Origin: Anaerolineaceae bacterium
GTDB taxonomy: Bacteria > Chloroflexota > Anaerolineae > Anaerolineales > Anaerolineaceae
NCBI GenBank assembly: GCA_012839565.1
Contig: DUMZ01000010.1
Coordinates: 37,685 to 101,684 of the forward strand
Reading direction: 5' to 3'
DNA: 64,000 nucleotides
This document shows positions 30,018-39,339 of this stretch, piece after piece (the stretch's first letter is position 1; every line of letters begins with the position of its first letter). The notes beneath the pieces are model-generated. The model did no database searches. It saw only the letters and a program-made list of their open reading frames with translations, and was not told where the DNA came from. A program made the position numbers and the translations under genes.

Positions 30018-32213
30018 ATGTTACTTGACCAGCTTTTAGCGAAAGCACCAACAACATACACACCCGCTGACATTGCATCGATTACGGAAGCCTATTACTT
30101 CGCTGAAAAAGCACATGCAGGCCAAACACGTGCAAATGGGCAACCCTACCTGACACATTGTGTTGGCACAGCCACTATATTGATGGAAATGGAATTTCCA
30201 CCCAACATGGTCGTTGCTGGCCTGCTACATGATGTGCTTATCGACACTGACACTAAAGCGGATGTTTTATACGACAAATTTGGAGAATCCGTTTGTCGTT
30301 TCGTTGAGGGTGTTACCAAAATTACCGCCCTGCCCCAGCTTGCCCGAGCTGACCAGCACAATGATGATTCTTTACTTTTTGAAGCGCAACCTACGGTTTC
30401 CAAATCAAAATTTACCGAAAACCTCTCAGAATTCCTGCGCAAAATGCTTTTGGCAATAGGTGATGATATTCGTGTGATTATCATAAAGTTGGCTGATCGA
30501 TTGCATAATATGCGAACGCTGAATGCCTTGCCTCCAGCACATCAAAAGAAAATTGCCCAAGATACACTTGACGTATATGCCCCACTCGCCAATCGTCTTG
30601 GTATTTGGCAAATGAAGTGGGAGCTTGAAGACCTTGGCTTTAGATATACCGACCCAGAAAAATACCGTGAAATTGCTGAACATATCACAGCAAAAGGTGA
30701 CGCGCGACAAGCGGAAATTGATGAGATAATTAACTCTTTTGAATGTTTACTAAGTAAAGCAGACATTAAATCTAAAATTTCTGGTCGTCCCAAACATATT
30801 TATTCAATTTACATGAAAATGCGTAATAAGGATAAAAGCTTTGATGCTATCCGGGATTTACGCGCAATTAGAATTATTGTCGACAATATTGAAACCTGTT
30901 ATCGAGTTTTGGGCCTTGTACACATGAATTATCAACCCATTCCCGGCGAATTTGATGATTACATCGCTGCAAAAAAGGATAATAATTATCAATCGCTGCA
31001 TACTGCGGTTATATATAAAGATGGCAAACCCTTAGAAATACAAATACGCACATGGGAGATGCATAAAAACGCAGAGTTTGGCGTTGCAGCCCACTGGCGT
31101 TATAAAGAAAAAGACGCCCAGGTTTCGAGCAATTATGAAGCAAAGCTTAATGCTATGCGCAATTTACTTGCGTGGAGCCAGGAATTTGAAGAGAATCATG
31201 AACTAGATGAGCAATTCCGAACTGATTCATTCCATGACCGGATTTATGCTCTTACCCCCCTGGGAGATGTAATTGAATTATCAGCAGGTTCTACGCCAAT
31301 TGATTTTGCCTATCAGGTTCATACGGATGTAGGCCATAGATGTCGGGGAGCAAAAGTAAACAACAAACTTGTGCCCCTCAATTATACCTTAAAAACGGGT
31401 GATCAGGTTGAAATATTAACAGCGAATCGTGGTGGGCCTAGTCGAGACTGGCTAAACCCTAGTCTGGGTCTCGTAAATTCAACCCGATCACGCTCAAAAA
31501 TACGTCAATGGTTCAAACAACAAGACCGTGACCAAAACCTAGCCCATGGCAAGTTGCTTATTGATAAAGAATTTAAGCGCCTTGGTGTTGATGATATCGA
31601 TGTAAGCGAACTGGCTACACAATTCAATTTTAAAAATATCGATGATTTTTATGTAGCAGTTGGCTGTGACGACATTCCTATCACACGTGTTGTTGGCAGA
31701 ATCGGTGAATTAAGACAAGCGAAACTTGGCGAACAAGAACTTTTAGTTGAGCAAGCCAAACATGACGAAACGGATGATGTCGTTCAAATCATGGGACTTT
31801 CAGGTATGCTCACTCAAATGGCGCGCTGCTGTAATCCTATGCCTGGCGATTCTATCATCGGGTATATTACAAGAGGACGTGGTGCCACAATTCATCGGTC
31901 CAATTGCCCAAATGTTCTACGTGTAAAAGACCCTGAAAGACTCATAAATGTTGAATGGGGAACGGTTCAAAAGACTTATCCTGTTCCAATACAAGTAAAC
32001 GCTTACGACAGACAGGGATTGATTTCTGATATTTCAGGTGTTTTATCTGGAGAAACTGCAAGATTAATCAACTTTTCAATGACTTCTCGTCACCACATTG
32101 TAAAAGTAAACATGGTATTGGAAGTACCTGATATCACCGCGCTAAGCCGTATTTTAGCCAGACTTGAAAATCTTCCAAACGTAATCGAAGCTATTCGCGT
32201 TTCACCGGGTTAA
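30018..32213 (+). CDS. RelA/SpoT-family (p)ppGpp synthetase with altered hydrolase motif
   Basis: A 731-residue long-form stringent-response enzyme. The order is HD hydrolase domain (about 25-185), synthetase domain (about 230-350: GRPKHIYSIYMKM to YQSLHTAVIY), TGS (about 390-450) and a C-terminal zinc-finger/ACT region (ARCCNPMPGD; DRQGLISDISGVL). Two details are unusual. The HDxxED motif reads HDVLID (71-76), with Ile75 for the Glu, and the synthetase loop reads EFDD (311-314), the EXDD form of synthesis-only RelA rather than RXKD of bifunctional Rel. It may therefore be mainly a synthetase. No Shine-Dalgarno sequence; TATATT lies 9 nt before the ATG. Confidence 0.93.
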   Translation: MLLDQLLAKAPTTYTPADIASITEAYYFAEKAHAGQTRANGQPYLTHCVGTATILMEMEFPPNMVVAGLLHDVLIDTDTKADVLYDKFGESVCRFVEGVTKITALPQLARADQHNDDSLLFEAQPTVSKSKFTENLSEFLRKMLLAIGDDIRVIIIKLADRLHNMRTLNALPPAHQKKIAQDTLDVYAPLANRLGIWQMKWELEDLGFRYTDPEKYREIAEHITAKGDARQAEIDEIINSFECLLSKADIKSKISGRPKHIYSIYMKMRNKDKSFDAIRDLRAIRIIVDNIETCYRVLGLVHMNYQPIPGEFDDYIAAKKDNNYQSLHTAVIYKDGKPLEIQIRTWEMHKNAEFGVAAHWRYKEKDAQVSSNYEAKLNAMRNLLAWSQEFEENHELDEQFRTDSFHDRIYALTPLGDVIELSAGSTPIDFAYQVHTDVGHRCRGAKVNNKLVPLNYTLKTGDQVEILTANRGGPSRDWLNPSLGLVNSTRSRSKIRQWFKQQDRDQNLAHGKLLIDKEFKRLGVDDIDVSELATQFNFKNIDDFYVAVGCDDIPITRVVGRIGELRQAKLGEQELLVEQAKHDETDDVVQIMGLSGMLTQMARCCNPMPGDSIIGYITRGRGATIHRSNCPNVLRVKDPERLINVEWGTVQKTYPVPIQVNAYDRQGLISDISGVLSGETARLINFSMTSRHHIVKVNMVLEVPDITALSRILARLENLPNVIEAIRVSPG

Positions 32214-32223
32214 GTCAAATGAC

Positions 32224-32252
32224 TTTACGGTTTATGTAAGCTAGTGTAAAAT
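32224..32252 (+). promoter_or_regulatory. Promoter of the 32295 gene
   Basis: TTTACG (32224-32229) and TAAAAT (32247-32252) are 17 nt apart. The leader of about 35 nt carries GGAGAA ahead of the ATG. Confidence 0.6.
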
Positions 32253-32294
32253 GCACTGGTTTTAAAATATATATATCTTTGGAGAACATACTAT

Positions 32295-32549
32295 ATGGCA
32301 CCACGAGTTAGATGTCACTACAACGATTGTGAGTTTCTGGATGAACGCTATTGTAGCGCCGCAGCAATAGAAATAAATCCAGATAACGGATGTTTAACCT
32401 ATCGTCCTACTGAAGATATTTCTACTGTTGCCGGATGGGATGATGATGAAAGCTTAGATGATTGGGAAGAAATCACTGATGAAGATGATGATGACCTTTG
32501 GGTTAGTCTAGACGACGAAGAAGATGAAGATTTGGACGAAGACTATTAA
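32295..32549 (+). CDS. Small acidic protein with four N-terminal cysteines
   Basis: An 84-residue protein. The first 35 residues contain Cys7, Cys12, Cys20 and Cys33, which could bind zinc or an Fe-S centre (C-x4-C-x7-C-x12-C). From residue 48 on it is extremely acidic, nearly all Asp and Glu with a few Trp, Ser and Leu, and probably disordered. GGAGAA lies 8 nt before the ATG and a good promoter precedes it, so the gene is real. Acidic tails of this kind often bind basic proteins or nucleic-acid-binding partners. The family is unknown to me. Confidence 0.7.
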   Translation: MAPRVRCHYNDCEFLDERYCSAAAIEINPDNGCLTYRPTEDISTVAGWDDDESLDDWEEITDEDDDDLWVSLDDEEDEDLDEDY

Positions 32550-32563
32550 ATCGAACTACGCGG

Positions 32564-32569
32564 TATAAT
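32564..32569 (+). promoter_or_regulatory. Putative -10 of the 32618 gene
   Basis: A perfect TATAAT 48 nt before the ATG, just after the stop of the acidic-protein gene. The -35 region is poor. Confidence 0.4.
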
Positions 32570-32617
32570 GAAGGGTTGAACATAGCAAACTTTACAATTA
32601 GAAATCTGGAGAAAGTT

Positions 32618-33118
32618 ATGAACCAATTTTATAAACCGATGGTTGGACTTAATGTCTATCTTGAGCCTTATTTTCGTTCAGAAATAATAGAAAAGGTTTA
32701 TGCGAATATACCAGAACTTTCCGATGAGATTCGCCGTGATTTAATCAGGCTCACTAAAGATGAATTAAAAGTCCCTGGTTTCAGAAATCCAATGTTGGCA
32801 CCATTGGCATTACGCATTAGGGCTGCTGAGAAAAAGTTTGAAAAGGATTCTAATTTTGTAAAACAAATTTTAGTTTCCTGGTCAGATTTGCATCGATATT
32901 TACTTAATGACAGCTTAGAATCTTTGAAAACGCTAGGTTTCAACATCCTGGACACTGCAACTGAGTACCCGGACCCTGAAAACGCTTTTGATATTGGCTG
33001 GCCTGAAGGAATTAACTATAAAACAATTCATGAGGAACTTTCTAAAAATCCTGATAACAAACTGACAAGTGATGAAAATTCGCTTTTGTGCATTTGGCTT
33101 ACTGGATACTTACCTTAA
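32618..33118 (+). CDS. Protein of unknown function
   Basis: A 166-residue soluble protein. The start MNQFYKPMVG is chosen because GGAGAA lies about 5 nt upstream; a TTG 14 codons earlier has no ribosome site. Predicted by eye it is helical throughout (IIEKVYANIPELSDEIRRDL, ALRIRAAEKKFEKDSNFVKQ), with a more irregular C-terminus containing PDPENAFDIGWPEG. No cysteine cluster, nucleotide motif or membrane segment. It is followed 20 nt later by an Asp23/Gls24-family gene and then nusB. I do not recognise the family. Confidence 0.65.
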   Translation: MNQFYKPMVGLNVYLEPYFRSEIIEKVYANIPELSDEIRRDLIRLTKDELKVPGFRNPMLAPLALRIRAAEKKFEKDSNFVKQILVSWSDLHRYLLNDSLESLKTLGFNILDTATEYPDPENAFDIGWPEGINYKTIHEELSKNPDNKLTSDENSLLCIWLTGYLP

Positions 33119-33138
33119 TTGTGATAAACAAGGAGATT

Positions 33139-33477
33139 ATGGAACACGAAACTGTCTTTAACACTACTATTGATCCAAGCGTGCTTTACACCATTGTTCG
33201 GCTGACGACATTGGCAACTCCAGGCGTTGACAGAATGTCATCTATCTCGTTTGGCGCTAACAAAGTCGCCCAAGAGAATCAAGGACTAAAGATTGAAATT
33301 AATGATTCAAAGCTCTTTATTGACCTTTACATTGTTACTGAATTAGAAGAAAATGTTCGACTTGTTTCCGAAACTGTTCAAACCAATGTATCGCGAGCCA
33401 TTTACGATATGGTTGGCATGGAAGTTGCTAATATAAATGTACATATTACTGATGTTGAACTAATGAAAGCTGTTTAA
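33139..33477 (+). CDS. Asp23/Gls24 family protein
   Basis: A 112-residue protein starting at MEHETVFN, with AGGAG 3 nt upstream; a longer frame to 33088 overlaps the previous gene and is rejected. The pattern TTLATPGVDRMSS, then KIEINDSKLFIDLYIVTELEENV and a C-terminal VANINVHITDVE matches the Asp23/Gls24 (DUF322) fold, which in Firmicutes is linked to envelope or alkaline stress and often sits upstream of nusB, exactly as here. It is coupled to nusB, whose ATG begins 1 nt after the stop. Molecular function is not established for the family. Confidence 0.85.
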   Translation: MEHETVFNTTIDPSVLYTIVRLTTLATPGVDRMSSISFGANKVAQENQGLKIEINDSKLFIDLYIVTELEENVRLVSETVQTNVSRAIYDMVGMEVANINVHITDVELMKAV

Positions 33478-33478
33478 T

Positions 33479-33907
33479 ATGAAATCAAGAACCAAGGCGC
33501 GTTTTGTAGCCTTGCAATCCCTATACGAATTAGATCTCACCGATCACTCATTAGGAGATGTCCTTACGCAAAGATCTGAGGACTTCTCCTTATCACCTAA
33601 TGAATATGATTTCGCACTAAAATTAGCAACGGGCGTAATGGAAAATAGTGTAAAGCTCGATATGCTATTGTCGGAACACGCTCCAGAATGGCCTCTTGAG
33701 CAAGTAGCGGTCATTGACCGTAACATTTTGCGAATTGCGCTGTGGGAACTGGCTTTTTATCGTAAAACACCGCTTAAAGTAGGCATTAATGAAGCAGTTG
33801 AACTTGCCAAATTATTCGGCACTGATAGTTCGCCAAGATTTATCAACGGAGTTTTAGGAAGCCTTGCAGAAAATATGAATAAAATAATTGTTTCTGTTGG
33901 AAACTAA
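33479..33907 (+). CDS. nusB: Transcription antitermination factor NusB
   Basis: A 142-residue all-helical protein that binds boxA RNA with S10 (NusE) in rRNA antitermination. The opening KSRTKARFVALQSLYELDL and the C-terminal NILRIALWELAFYRKTPLKV, GINEAVELAKLFG and FINGVLGSLA are the conserved NusB motifs. Its length is normal. It follows the Asp23/Gls24 gene with 1 nt between stop and start and has no strong Shine-Dalgarno sequence of its own, so coupling is likely. A lipoprotein gene follows after 5 nt. Confidence 0.95.
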   Translation: MKSRTKARFVALQSLYELDLTDHSLGDVLTQRSEDFSLSPNEYDFALKLATGVMENSVKLDMLLSEHAPEWPLEQVAVIDRNILRIALWELAFYRKTPLKVGINEAVELAKLFGTDSSPRFINGVLGSLAENMNKIIVSVGN

Positions 33908-33912
33908 ACGAT

Positions 33913-36324
33913 ATGAATATACGTATTGGTAAAAAAGCTTGCAATTATTTATTCTTGTTATTAATCACACTATTGCTTGTAGCCTGTGGCGTGGTAATCC
34001 AACGCCATGATCAGGTTCATGTTATTAGAGCTGGCACAATACCATCAAAAGTCAAGCTACCAAATCAGGTTAATGTGACATTTTCTGTTGAATCACCACC
34101 TGTTGATTTGGACAATATACAACTTGCATTGGATATACTTGACGACCTTAGTTCATATTCCGATAATATCAGACGTTATCCGATGCAAAACAAGGGCGAT
34201 AACCATTATGAAGTTAATATCCTGCTAGATGAAGGGTTTGACATCCGCTATCGCTATACCATGATTGAACCAGCTGAAGTACCCGAAACGAATGTTTTTG
34301 GACAACTCGTTGATATGCGTATGGCAATCGCCAAACAAGATTTACACATTCATGACACTATTCTTAATTGGACTTTGGAACCATATAATATGCCATTCGG
34401 TACCATTTCTGGCACGTTCCTTGACAGTGCAACTCAAATGGGTATCCCTGACATGATGATTAGTGTAGCCGGTATGCAGACTTTTACGGATATGACCGGT
34501 TCTTTTAAACTCCATAAGATTCCAGAGGGTACATATAATCTTGTCGCGTATTCCGTTGATGGCAAATATCCTATTCTGCAACAAGAAGTAACCGTTGTGC
34601 AACAACAGACTACAAAAATTAATCTCCAATTTGAAGCATTGCCAGCCGTTAAACTTCAATTTCAAGTAACACCTCCAATTGAAACGGTAGGTGTACCAAT
34701 CCGACTAAATGGTAATTTGCTTGGCTTTGGTGCACATTATGAAAACAATTTCACTAAAACCGGCAGCATCGCTTCTCTCATGCCACTTTTACACCAGGAA
34801 GCTGATGATGCGTACTTTATCGAGTTTGAATTATATGCCGGCACCCCATTTAGATATCGATACACTATCGGTGATGGGTACATAAACGCAGAAAGATCTG
34901 GCGATGGACTGCTGGTAACACGACAATTTATTGTTCCCAAAACATCTGTGACTATAAAGGATGAAATTAACACCTGGCGTGCAGATGACAAAACACCGAT
35001 AACAATAAATATTGATGCGCCTATTAATACACCTGCAGCTGAAGACGTTTCTATTCAGATAAATCGTAAAGGTTGGAATCAATCCATTCCCATGTGGCAT
35101 TTATCTGATAACAAATGGATATTCATTCTATTTAGCAATGGCCACGATGATACATATGAGCTACGCTTCTGTCGCAACGAACAATGTGAACTCTCATTTG
35201 ACCCCGCCAGTTTTGAGCAACCAATAAATATTTCATTCTCTGAAACCACAGATATACATCACCAAATTGATAGCTGGCACAACTGGAATGTAAAAGGCGT
35301 GACGACCTTACAAGACACTGATAATGTTTTTCAATCGACCTTATCGGGCATTGAACTTATCAAAGAATACAAACCAAGTGACCTGGTTATATATAAAAGA
35401 AATCTTCCTGAATTAAGAAAAAGTGGTATCAACTGGCTCATTTTGCGACCATGTTGGGATGTTCAATTAATTGATGACTTGCCTGTTTTTGTTCCGTCTG
35501 CAAACAATTTTATGTTTTATCATGAATTGTCAAGTATTGTAACAAGCGCAAAAGAAGCAGGTATGCTGGTATCAGTCTATCCAACACTTAACTTCCCTGC
35601 CGACGCTTCAGCTTGGTGGGAAACAGCTGTTCGCAGTAACGAATGGTGGCATCACTGGTACCAGGAATACGCACATTTTATTGAAAACTTTGCCATTTTC
35701 GCCGAACAAAATAAACTGTCTCACATTATTGTTGGGGAAGATTCCATACGATTTACTTTACCAGAAGGTATTAATTCTGAAGAAGACAAACTGGGAACAC
35801 CAGATCATGCAAATTACACCTGGCAAAGTATGCTTGAGCAAATAAAGCAATCCTTTTCAGGCAAAATTCTATGGGCCAACACAATGAATAATATTCCGGA
35901 ATATGACTTTATAGAATTAGTAGATGGTTACTATATTCTTGCTAATTATTCTGATTCGACTTATGACGAACAAAGTTTTTCTCAATCTATTTGTGAGAAT
36001 ATACTTCCATTTCAATCAAACCAACAAAAAGAAGTTTATATCGCTTTGAACATTCCTGCTATTACTTTGGATGCCATGGGGTATACTGACCACATGAATC
36101 CATTAGTATCGACAATCAACAATGATTTAACAAATTTTATTGATTTGGAGAGCCAGGCAAACTTATATCAGGATTTCGCTTGTACGACAAGCAGTTTTGA
36201 ATGGATAAAAGGGATCAGTTCGCGTGGTTTTAATCTTGGTCTGCGCCTAACTGATTTCTCTTCATCAATATTTGGAAAACCAGCAATGGAAACATTTCTA
36301 AATTGCGTTAATAATTCACAATAG
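33913..36324 (+). CDS. Large lipoprotein with starch-binding-like modules and a TIM-barrel-like domain
   Basis: An 803-residue exported lipoprotein. The signal peptide ends in a lipobox (LLVAC, Cys25). A beta-rich module (about 45-155) resembles CBM20-type starch-binding domains. A carboxypeptidase-regulatory-like repeat (about 160-240; GTISGTFLDSATQMGIPDMM) is followed by a second CBM20-like module (about 245-345), another beta module, and from about 480 a barrel-like region (GINWLILRPCWDV, GMLVSVYPTLNFP, LSHIIVGEDSIRF, KILWANTMNN) of glycoside-hydrolase type. It is probably anchored outside the cell, binding or cleaving polysaccharide. No catalytic pair can be named with confidence. It begins 5 nt after nusB. 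Confidence 0.72.
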   Translation: MNIRIGKKACNYLFLLLITLLLVACGVVIQRHDQVHVIRAGTIPSKVKLPNQVNVTFSVESPPVDLDNIQLALDILDDLSSYSDNIRRYPMQNKGDNHYEVNILLDEGFDIRYRYTMIEPAEVPETNVFGQLVDMRMAIAKQDLHIHDTILNWTLEPYNMPFGTISGTFLDSATQMGIPDMMISVAGMQTFTDMTGSFKLHKIPEGTYNLVAYSVDGKYPILQQEVTVVQQQTTKINLQFEALPAVKLQFQVTPPIETVGVPIRLNGNLLGFGAHYENNFTKTGSIASLMPLLHQEADDAYFIEFELYAGTPFRYRYTIGDGYINAERSGDGLLVTRQFIVPKTSVTIKDEINTWRADDKTPITINIDAPINTPAAEDVSIQINRKGWNQSIPMWHLSDNKWIFILFSNGHDDTYELRFCRNEQCELSFDPASFEQPINISFSETTDIHHQIDSWHNWNVKGVTTLQDTDNVFQSTLSGIELIKEYKPSDLVIYKRNLPELRKSGINWLILRPCWDVQLIDDLPVFVPSANNFMFYHELSSIVTSAKEAGMLVSVYPTLNFPADASAWWETAVRSNEWWHHWYQEYAHFIENFAIFAEQNKLSHIIVGEDSIRFTLPEGINSEEDKLGTPDHANYTWQSMLEQIKQSFSGKILWANTMNNIPEYDFIELVDGYYILANYSDSTYDEQSFSQSICENILPFQSNQQKEVYIALNIPAITLDAMGYTDHMNPLVSTINNDLTNFIDLESQANLYQDFACTTSSFEWIKGISSRGFNLGLRLTDFSSSIFGKPAMETFLNCVNNSQ

Positions 36325-36339
36325 GAGAACATATACTAA

Positions 36340-37935
36340 ATGACCAAACAATCAATCATTGCTCAAGAAATGGAACGCATGGGATTAGGAGAAGTTCAAG
36401 AATATTACTATAATCTCGACCGTTCCGAAACAATTACCCATGGGATTTTGAATGGCGAAGGTGAACTTTCTCACGAAGGCGCTTTCGTTGTAAACAGTTC
36501 CCCTTTTACCGGTCGTTCACCTAACGACAAATACCTTGTACAAAGCGATGATCCTGACCTTTGGTTTGCTACCGGAACCGAGTCAATTGATGAAGCCAAG
36601 TACAAAGTACTAAAAGCCAAATTGTTGGCAAAAATGAACACCCAACGTTTATATATCCGTGATGTCTTAGCCGGAGCGGATCCTGCACATGCAATGCGAA
36701 TCCGCATCATAGCAGACAATGCTGCTGCAAGTCTTGCGGCTTCAAATATGTTTATTCCCTATGAAGGCAACGAACCACATAAAGACCCAGATTTAACCAT
36801 GTTTGTTTCAAACGATTTTGCCGCTGACCCTGAAGCAGACGGATTACGTTCTCCGGCAATGGTTGTTTTGAATTTTGAAGATAAAACCGTGCTTGTTGGT
36901 CTCACCCGCTATGCCGGTGAAATCAAAAAATCTGTCTTTACTTTCATGAACTATGTTTTGCCTAAACGCGATATTCTCTCCTTACACTGTTCGGCTAACA
37001 AGTCGAAAGATGGTGATGTCGCTTTATTCTTTGGTTTGAGCGGTACTGGCAAAACGACATTGTCTTCTGACCAGGAACGCGCGCTGATTGGTGACGATGA
37101 ACACGGTTGGAGTGATGATGGCATTTTCAACTTTGAAGGCGGTTGTTACGCTAAGACTATACGCATTAACCCGAAATATGAACCGCTTGTTTGGGAAGCC
37201 ATCAACCGTTTTGGTGCAATGCTTGAAAATGTTCCGTTGGATGAACACCACCGTCCTGATTTCAATTCTAATGAAATAACCGAAAACACCCGTGCAAGTT
37301 ATCCCTTGTATTTCATTTCCAACTATGAACCAACTGGCAGAGGCGGACATCCAAATCACATCTTTTTCCTTACAGCAGATGCTTTTGGCGTTATGCCTCC
37401 ACTTGCACGCTTGAGCAATGAACAGGCGATGTACTACTTCCTGAGTGGTTATACTTCTAAACTCGCTGGTACTGAACGTGGACTGGGTGACAAACCCCAG
37501 GCAACCTTCTCGACATGTTTCGGTGCGCCATTCCTGCCACTTAAACCTTCAATTTACGCCGAATTATTGTCCAAACGTCTCGAAAAGCATGGCACAAAAG
37601 TTTGGCTTTTGAATACCGGTTGGGCTGGTGGTGGCTTTGGTGTTGGTGAACGTATAGCCTTGCCCTTGACCCGTGCGATGATTGACGCCGTTTTAAGTGG
37701 ATCACTGGATGATGTTGAAACCCATACACACCCCATCTTTAACATTGAAATTCCAAACGCTGTTGAAGGTGTACCGGATGAAGTTTTGAATCCTGAAAAA
37801 TCGTGGACTGACTTTGATGCTTATAAAATTGAAGCGAATGGCTTGGCAGAAAAGTTTATTAAGAACTTTGCCCAGTATGAAGATTCAGTATCAGAAAAAG
37901 TAACACTTTCTGGTCCAAAAATTTTGAAAGATTAA
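36340..37935 (+). CDS. pckA: Phosphoenolpyruvate carboxykinase (ATP)
   Basis: A 531-residue gluconeogenic enzyme that converts oxaloacetate and ATP to phosphoenolpyruvate, CO2 and ADP. The kinase-1a P-loop GLSGTGKTTLS, the metal-binding GDDEHGWSDDGIFNFEGGCY, the substrate-binding FTGRSPNDKY, and the C-terminal LNTGWAGGGFGVGERI are all present. Length is normal. GGAGAA lies 11 nt before the ATG, a rather long spacing. murA follows with 27 nt between stop and its preferred start. In an anaerobe the enzyme may also run in the carboxylating direction. Confidence 0.97.
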   Translation: MTKQSIIAQEMERMGLGEVQEYYYNLDRSETITHGILNGEGELSHEGAFVVNSSPFTGRSPNDKYLVQSDDPDLWFATGTESIDEAKYKVLKAKLLAKMNTQRLYIRDVLAGADPAHAMRIRIIADNAAASLAASNMFIPYEGNEPHKDPDLTMFVSNDFAADPEADGLRSPAMVVLNFEDKTVLVGLTRYAGEIKKSVFTFMNYVLPKRDILSLHCSANKSKDGDVALFFGLSGTGKTTLSSDQERALIGDDEHGWSDDGIFNFEGGCYAKTIRINPKYEPLVWEAINRFGAMLENVPLDEHHRPDFNSNEITENTRASYPLYFISNYEPTGRGGHPNHIFFLTADAFGVMPPLARLSNEQAMYYFLSGYTSKLAGTERGLGDKPQATFSTCFGAPFLPLKPSIYAELLSKRLEKHGTKVWLLNTGWAGGGFGVGERIALPLTRAMIDAVLSGSLDDVETHTHPIFNIEIPNAVEGVPDEVLNPEKSWTDFDAYKIEANGLAEKFIKNFAQYEDSVSEKVTLSGPKILKD

Positions 37936-37962
37936 TTGAAAATATTTAGAAAAGGACAAAAC

Positions 37963-39255
37963 ATGGACAGATTCGTAATTAATGGTGGTATTCCACTTTC
38001 TGGCGTGATGATCCCGCAAGGCAATAAAAATGCGGCTCTGCCCTTAATGTCTGCGACGCTTCTAAGCGAAGAACCGGTCATTCTGCACAATATGCCTGAA
38101 ATTCGCGATGTTCAAACGATGCGACAACTTTTGCAGAGTCTTGGTGTAAGCATTCGGCAAATTGGTAATTCGAGTTCCTGGGAGTTTCATGCTAAAAACA
38201 TTCGACCTGCAGACCTAGACCCGGAACTATGCCGAAAAATACGCGCGTCTATCTTATTAGCTGGACCAATGACTGCCCGCTATGGTGCGCTTGAACTACC
38301 ACCACCTGGTGGTGATGTTATTGGGCGTCGTCGTGTTGATACACATATATTGGCACTTGAAAAACTTGGCGCTTCTTTCGATATCGACCGGGGTATGTTC
38401 AAGTTTAGTGCAAATAAATTACAAGGTACCGAAATTCTTTTGGATGAAGCCAGTGTAACCGCAACTGAAAACACCATCATGGCAGCTTCCCTGGCAAAAG
38501 GTCAAACTATCATTCGCAATGCGGCATCCGAACCCCACATTCAAGAGTTATGCCATCTGCTTAATAACATGGGTGCAAACATCGAGAATATTGGATCAAA
38601 CACCCTTCTCATACAAGGCGTTGACAAACTTCATGGCGGTGAATTTACAATCGGGCCAGATTATCTGGAAGTTATCAGCTTTGTAGGCGCGGCAGTAGTT
38701 ACCCGTGGAAGTATTCACATCAAGAATGCTGGTGTAGAGCATCTTGGCATGATTCGACTGGTTTTAAGGCGCCTAGGTGTTGATATGCGTTTTGAAGGCG
38801 ACGATCTATTCGTGGACGCAAATCAACGTCTTGAAATTGAACCTGACCTGGGAAATGCCATTCCCGAAATTAGTGTTATGCCTTGGCCCAGCTTCCCTAC
38901 TGACTTGATGAGTATCGCTATTGTCATCGCAACGCAAAGTAAAGGTACGGTACTCTTCCATGACTGGATGTACCCAAGCAGGATGTTCTTTACGGATAAG
39001 CTTGTTTCAATGGGCGCTCAAATCGTCCTTTGTGACCCACATCGTTGTATCGTCAATGGCCCTACGCCATTGACTGGCGAAACTTTGGATAGCCCTGATA
39101 TTCGTGCTGGTACAGCACTTGTACTCGCCGCCCTATCAGCTGAAGGAACATCTGTTATTCGGAATGTAGCTCAAATCGATCGTGGTTATTCTCAGATTGA
39201 AGTGAAGCTACGCGCAATAGGCGCGGATATCCAGCGCATTTCAGACAACGATTAG
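37963..39255 (+). CDS. murA: UDP-N-acetylglucosamine 1-carboxyvinyltransferase (MurA), Cys-to-Asp variant
   Basis: A 430-residue enolpyruvyl transferase for the first committed step of peptidoglycan synthesis. Lys22 and Asn23 lie in GNKNAALP, the catalytic Asp of FPTDLMS and the RAS-LLAGPM-ARYG substrate region are present. The mobile-loop motif reads PPGGDVIG: Asp118 replaces the usual Cys115, the change known to give natural fosfomycin resistance. The start at MDRFVI is favoured by AAAAGGAC 5 nt upstream; the longer frame from 37936 begins directly after the pckA stop. A terminator follows the gene. Another enolpyruvyl transferase is less likely given the KN pair. Confidence 0.92.
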   Translation: MDRFVINGGIPLSGVMIPQGNKNAALPLMSATLLSEEPVILHNMPEIRDVQTMRQLLQSLGVSIRQIGNSSSWEFHAKNIRPADLDPELCRKIRASILLAGPMTARYGALELPPPGGDVIGRRRVDTHILALEKLGASFDIDRGMFKFSANKLQGTEILLDEASVTATENTIMAASLAKGQTIIRNAASEPHIQELCHLLNNMGANIENIGSNTLLIQGVDKLHGGEFTIGPDYLEVISFVGAAVVTRGSIHIKNAGVEHLGMIRLVLRRLGVDMRFEGDDLFVDANQRLEIEPDLGNAIPEISVMPWPSFPTDLMSIAIVIATQSKGTVLFHDWMYPSRMFFTDKLVSMGAQIVLCDPHRCIVNGPTPLTGETLDSPDIRAGTALVLAALSAEGTSVIRNVAQIDRGYSQIEVKLRAIGADIQRISDND

Positions 39256-39281
39256 ATAGTTTTCTTGGATTATAAACAATA

Positions 39282-39312
39282 AAGGCACCCGTTTAATTAA
39301 TATGGGTGCCTT
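39282..39312. terminator. Bidirectional terminator between murA and trxA
   Basis: A 9-bp stem (AAGGCACCC and its complement GGGTGCCTT) with a 13-nt AT-rich loop. T-rich sequence follows on the minus strand (TTTATTGTTT) and less so on the plus strand. The two flanking genes converge here. Confidence 0.8.
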
Positions 39313-39339
39313 CTTGCATATTTTGGTGTTATTTATTTT

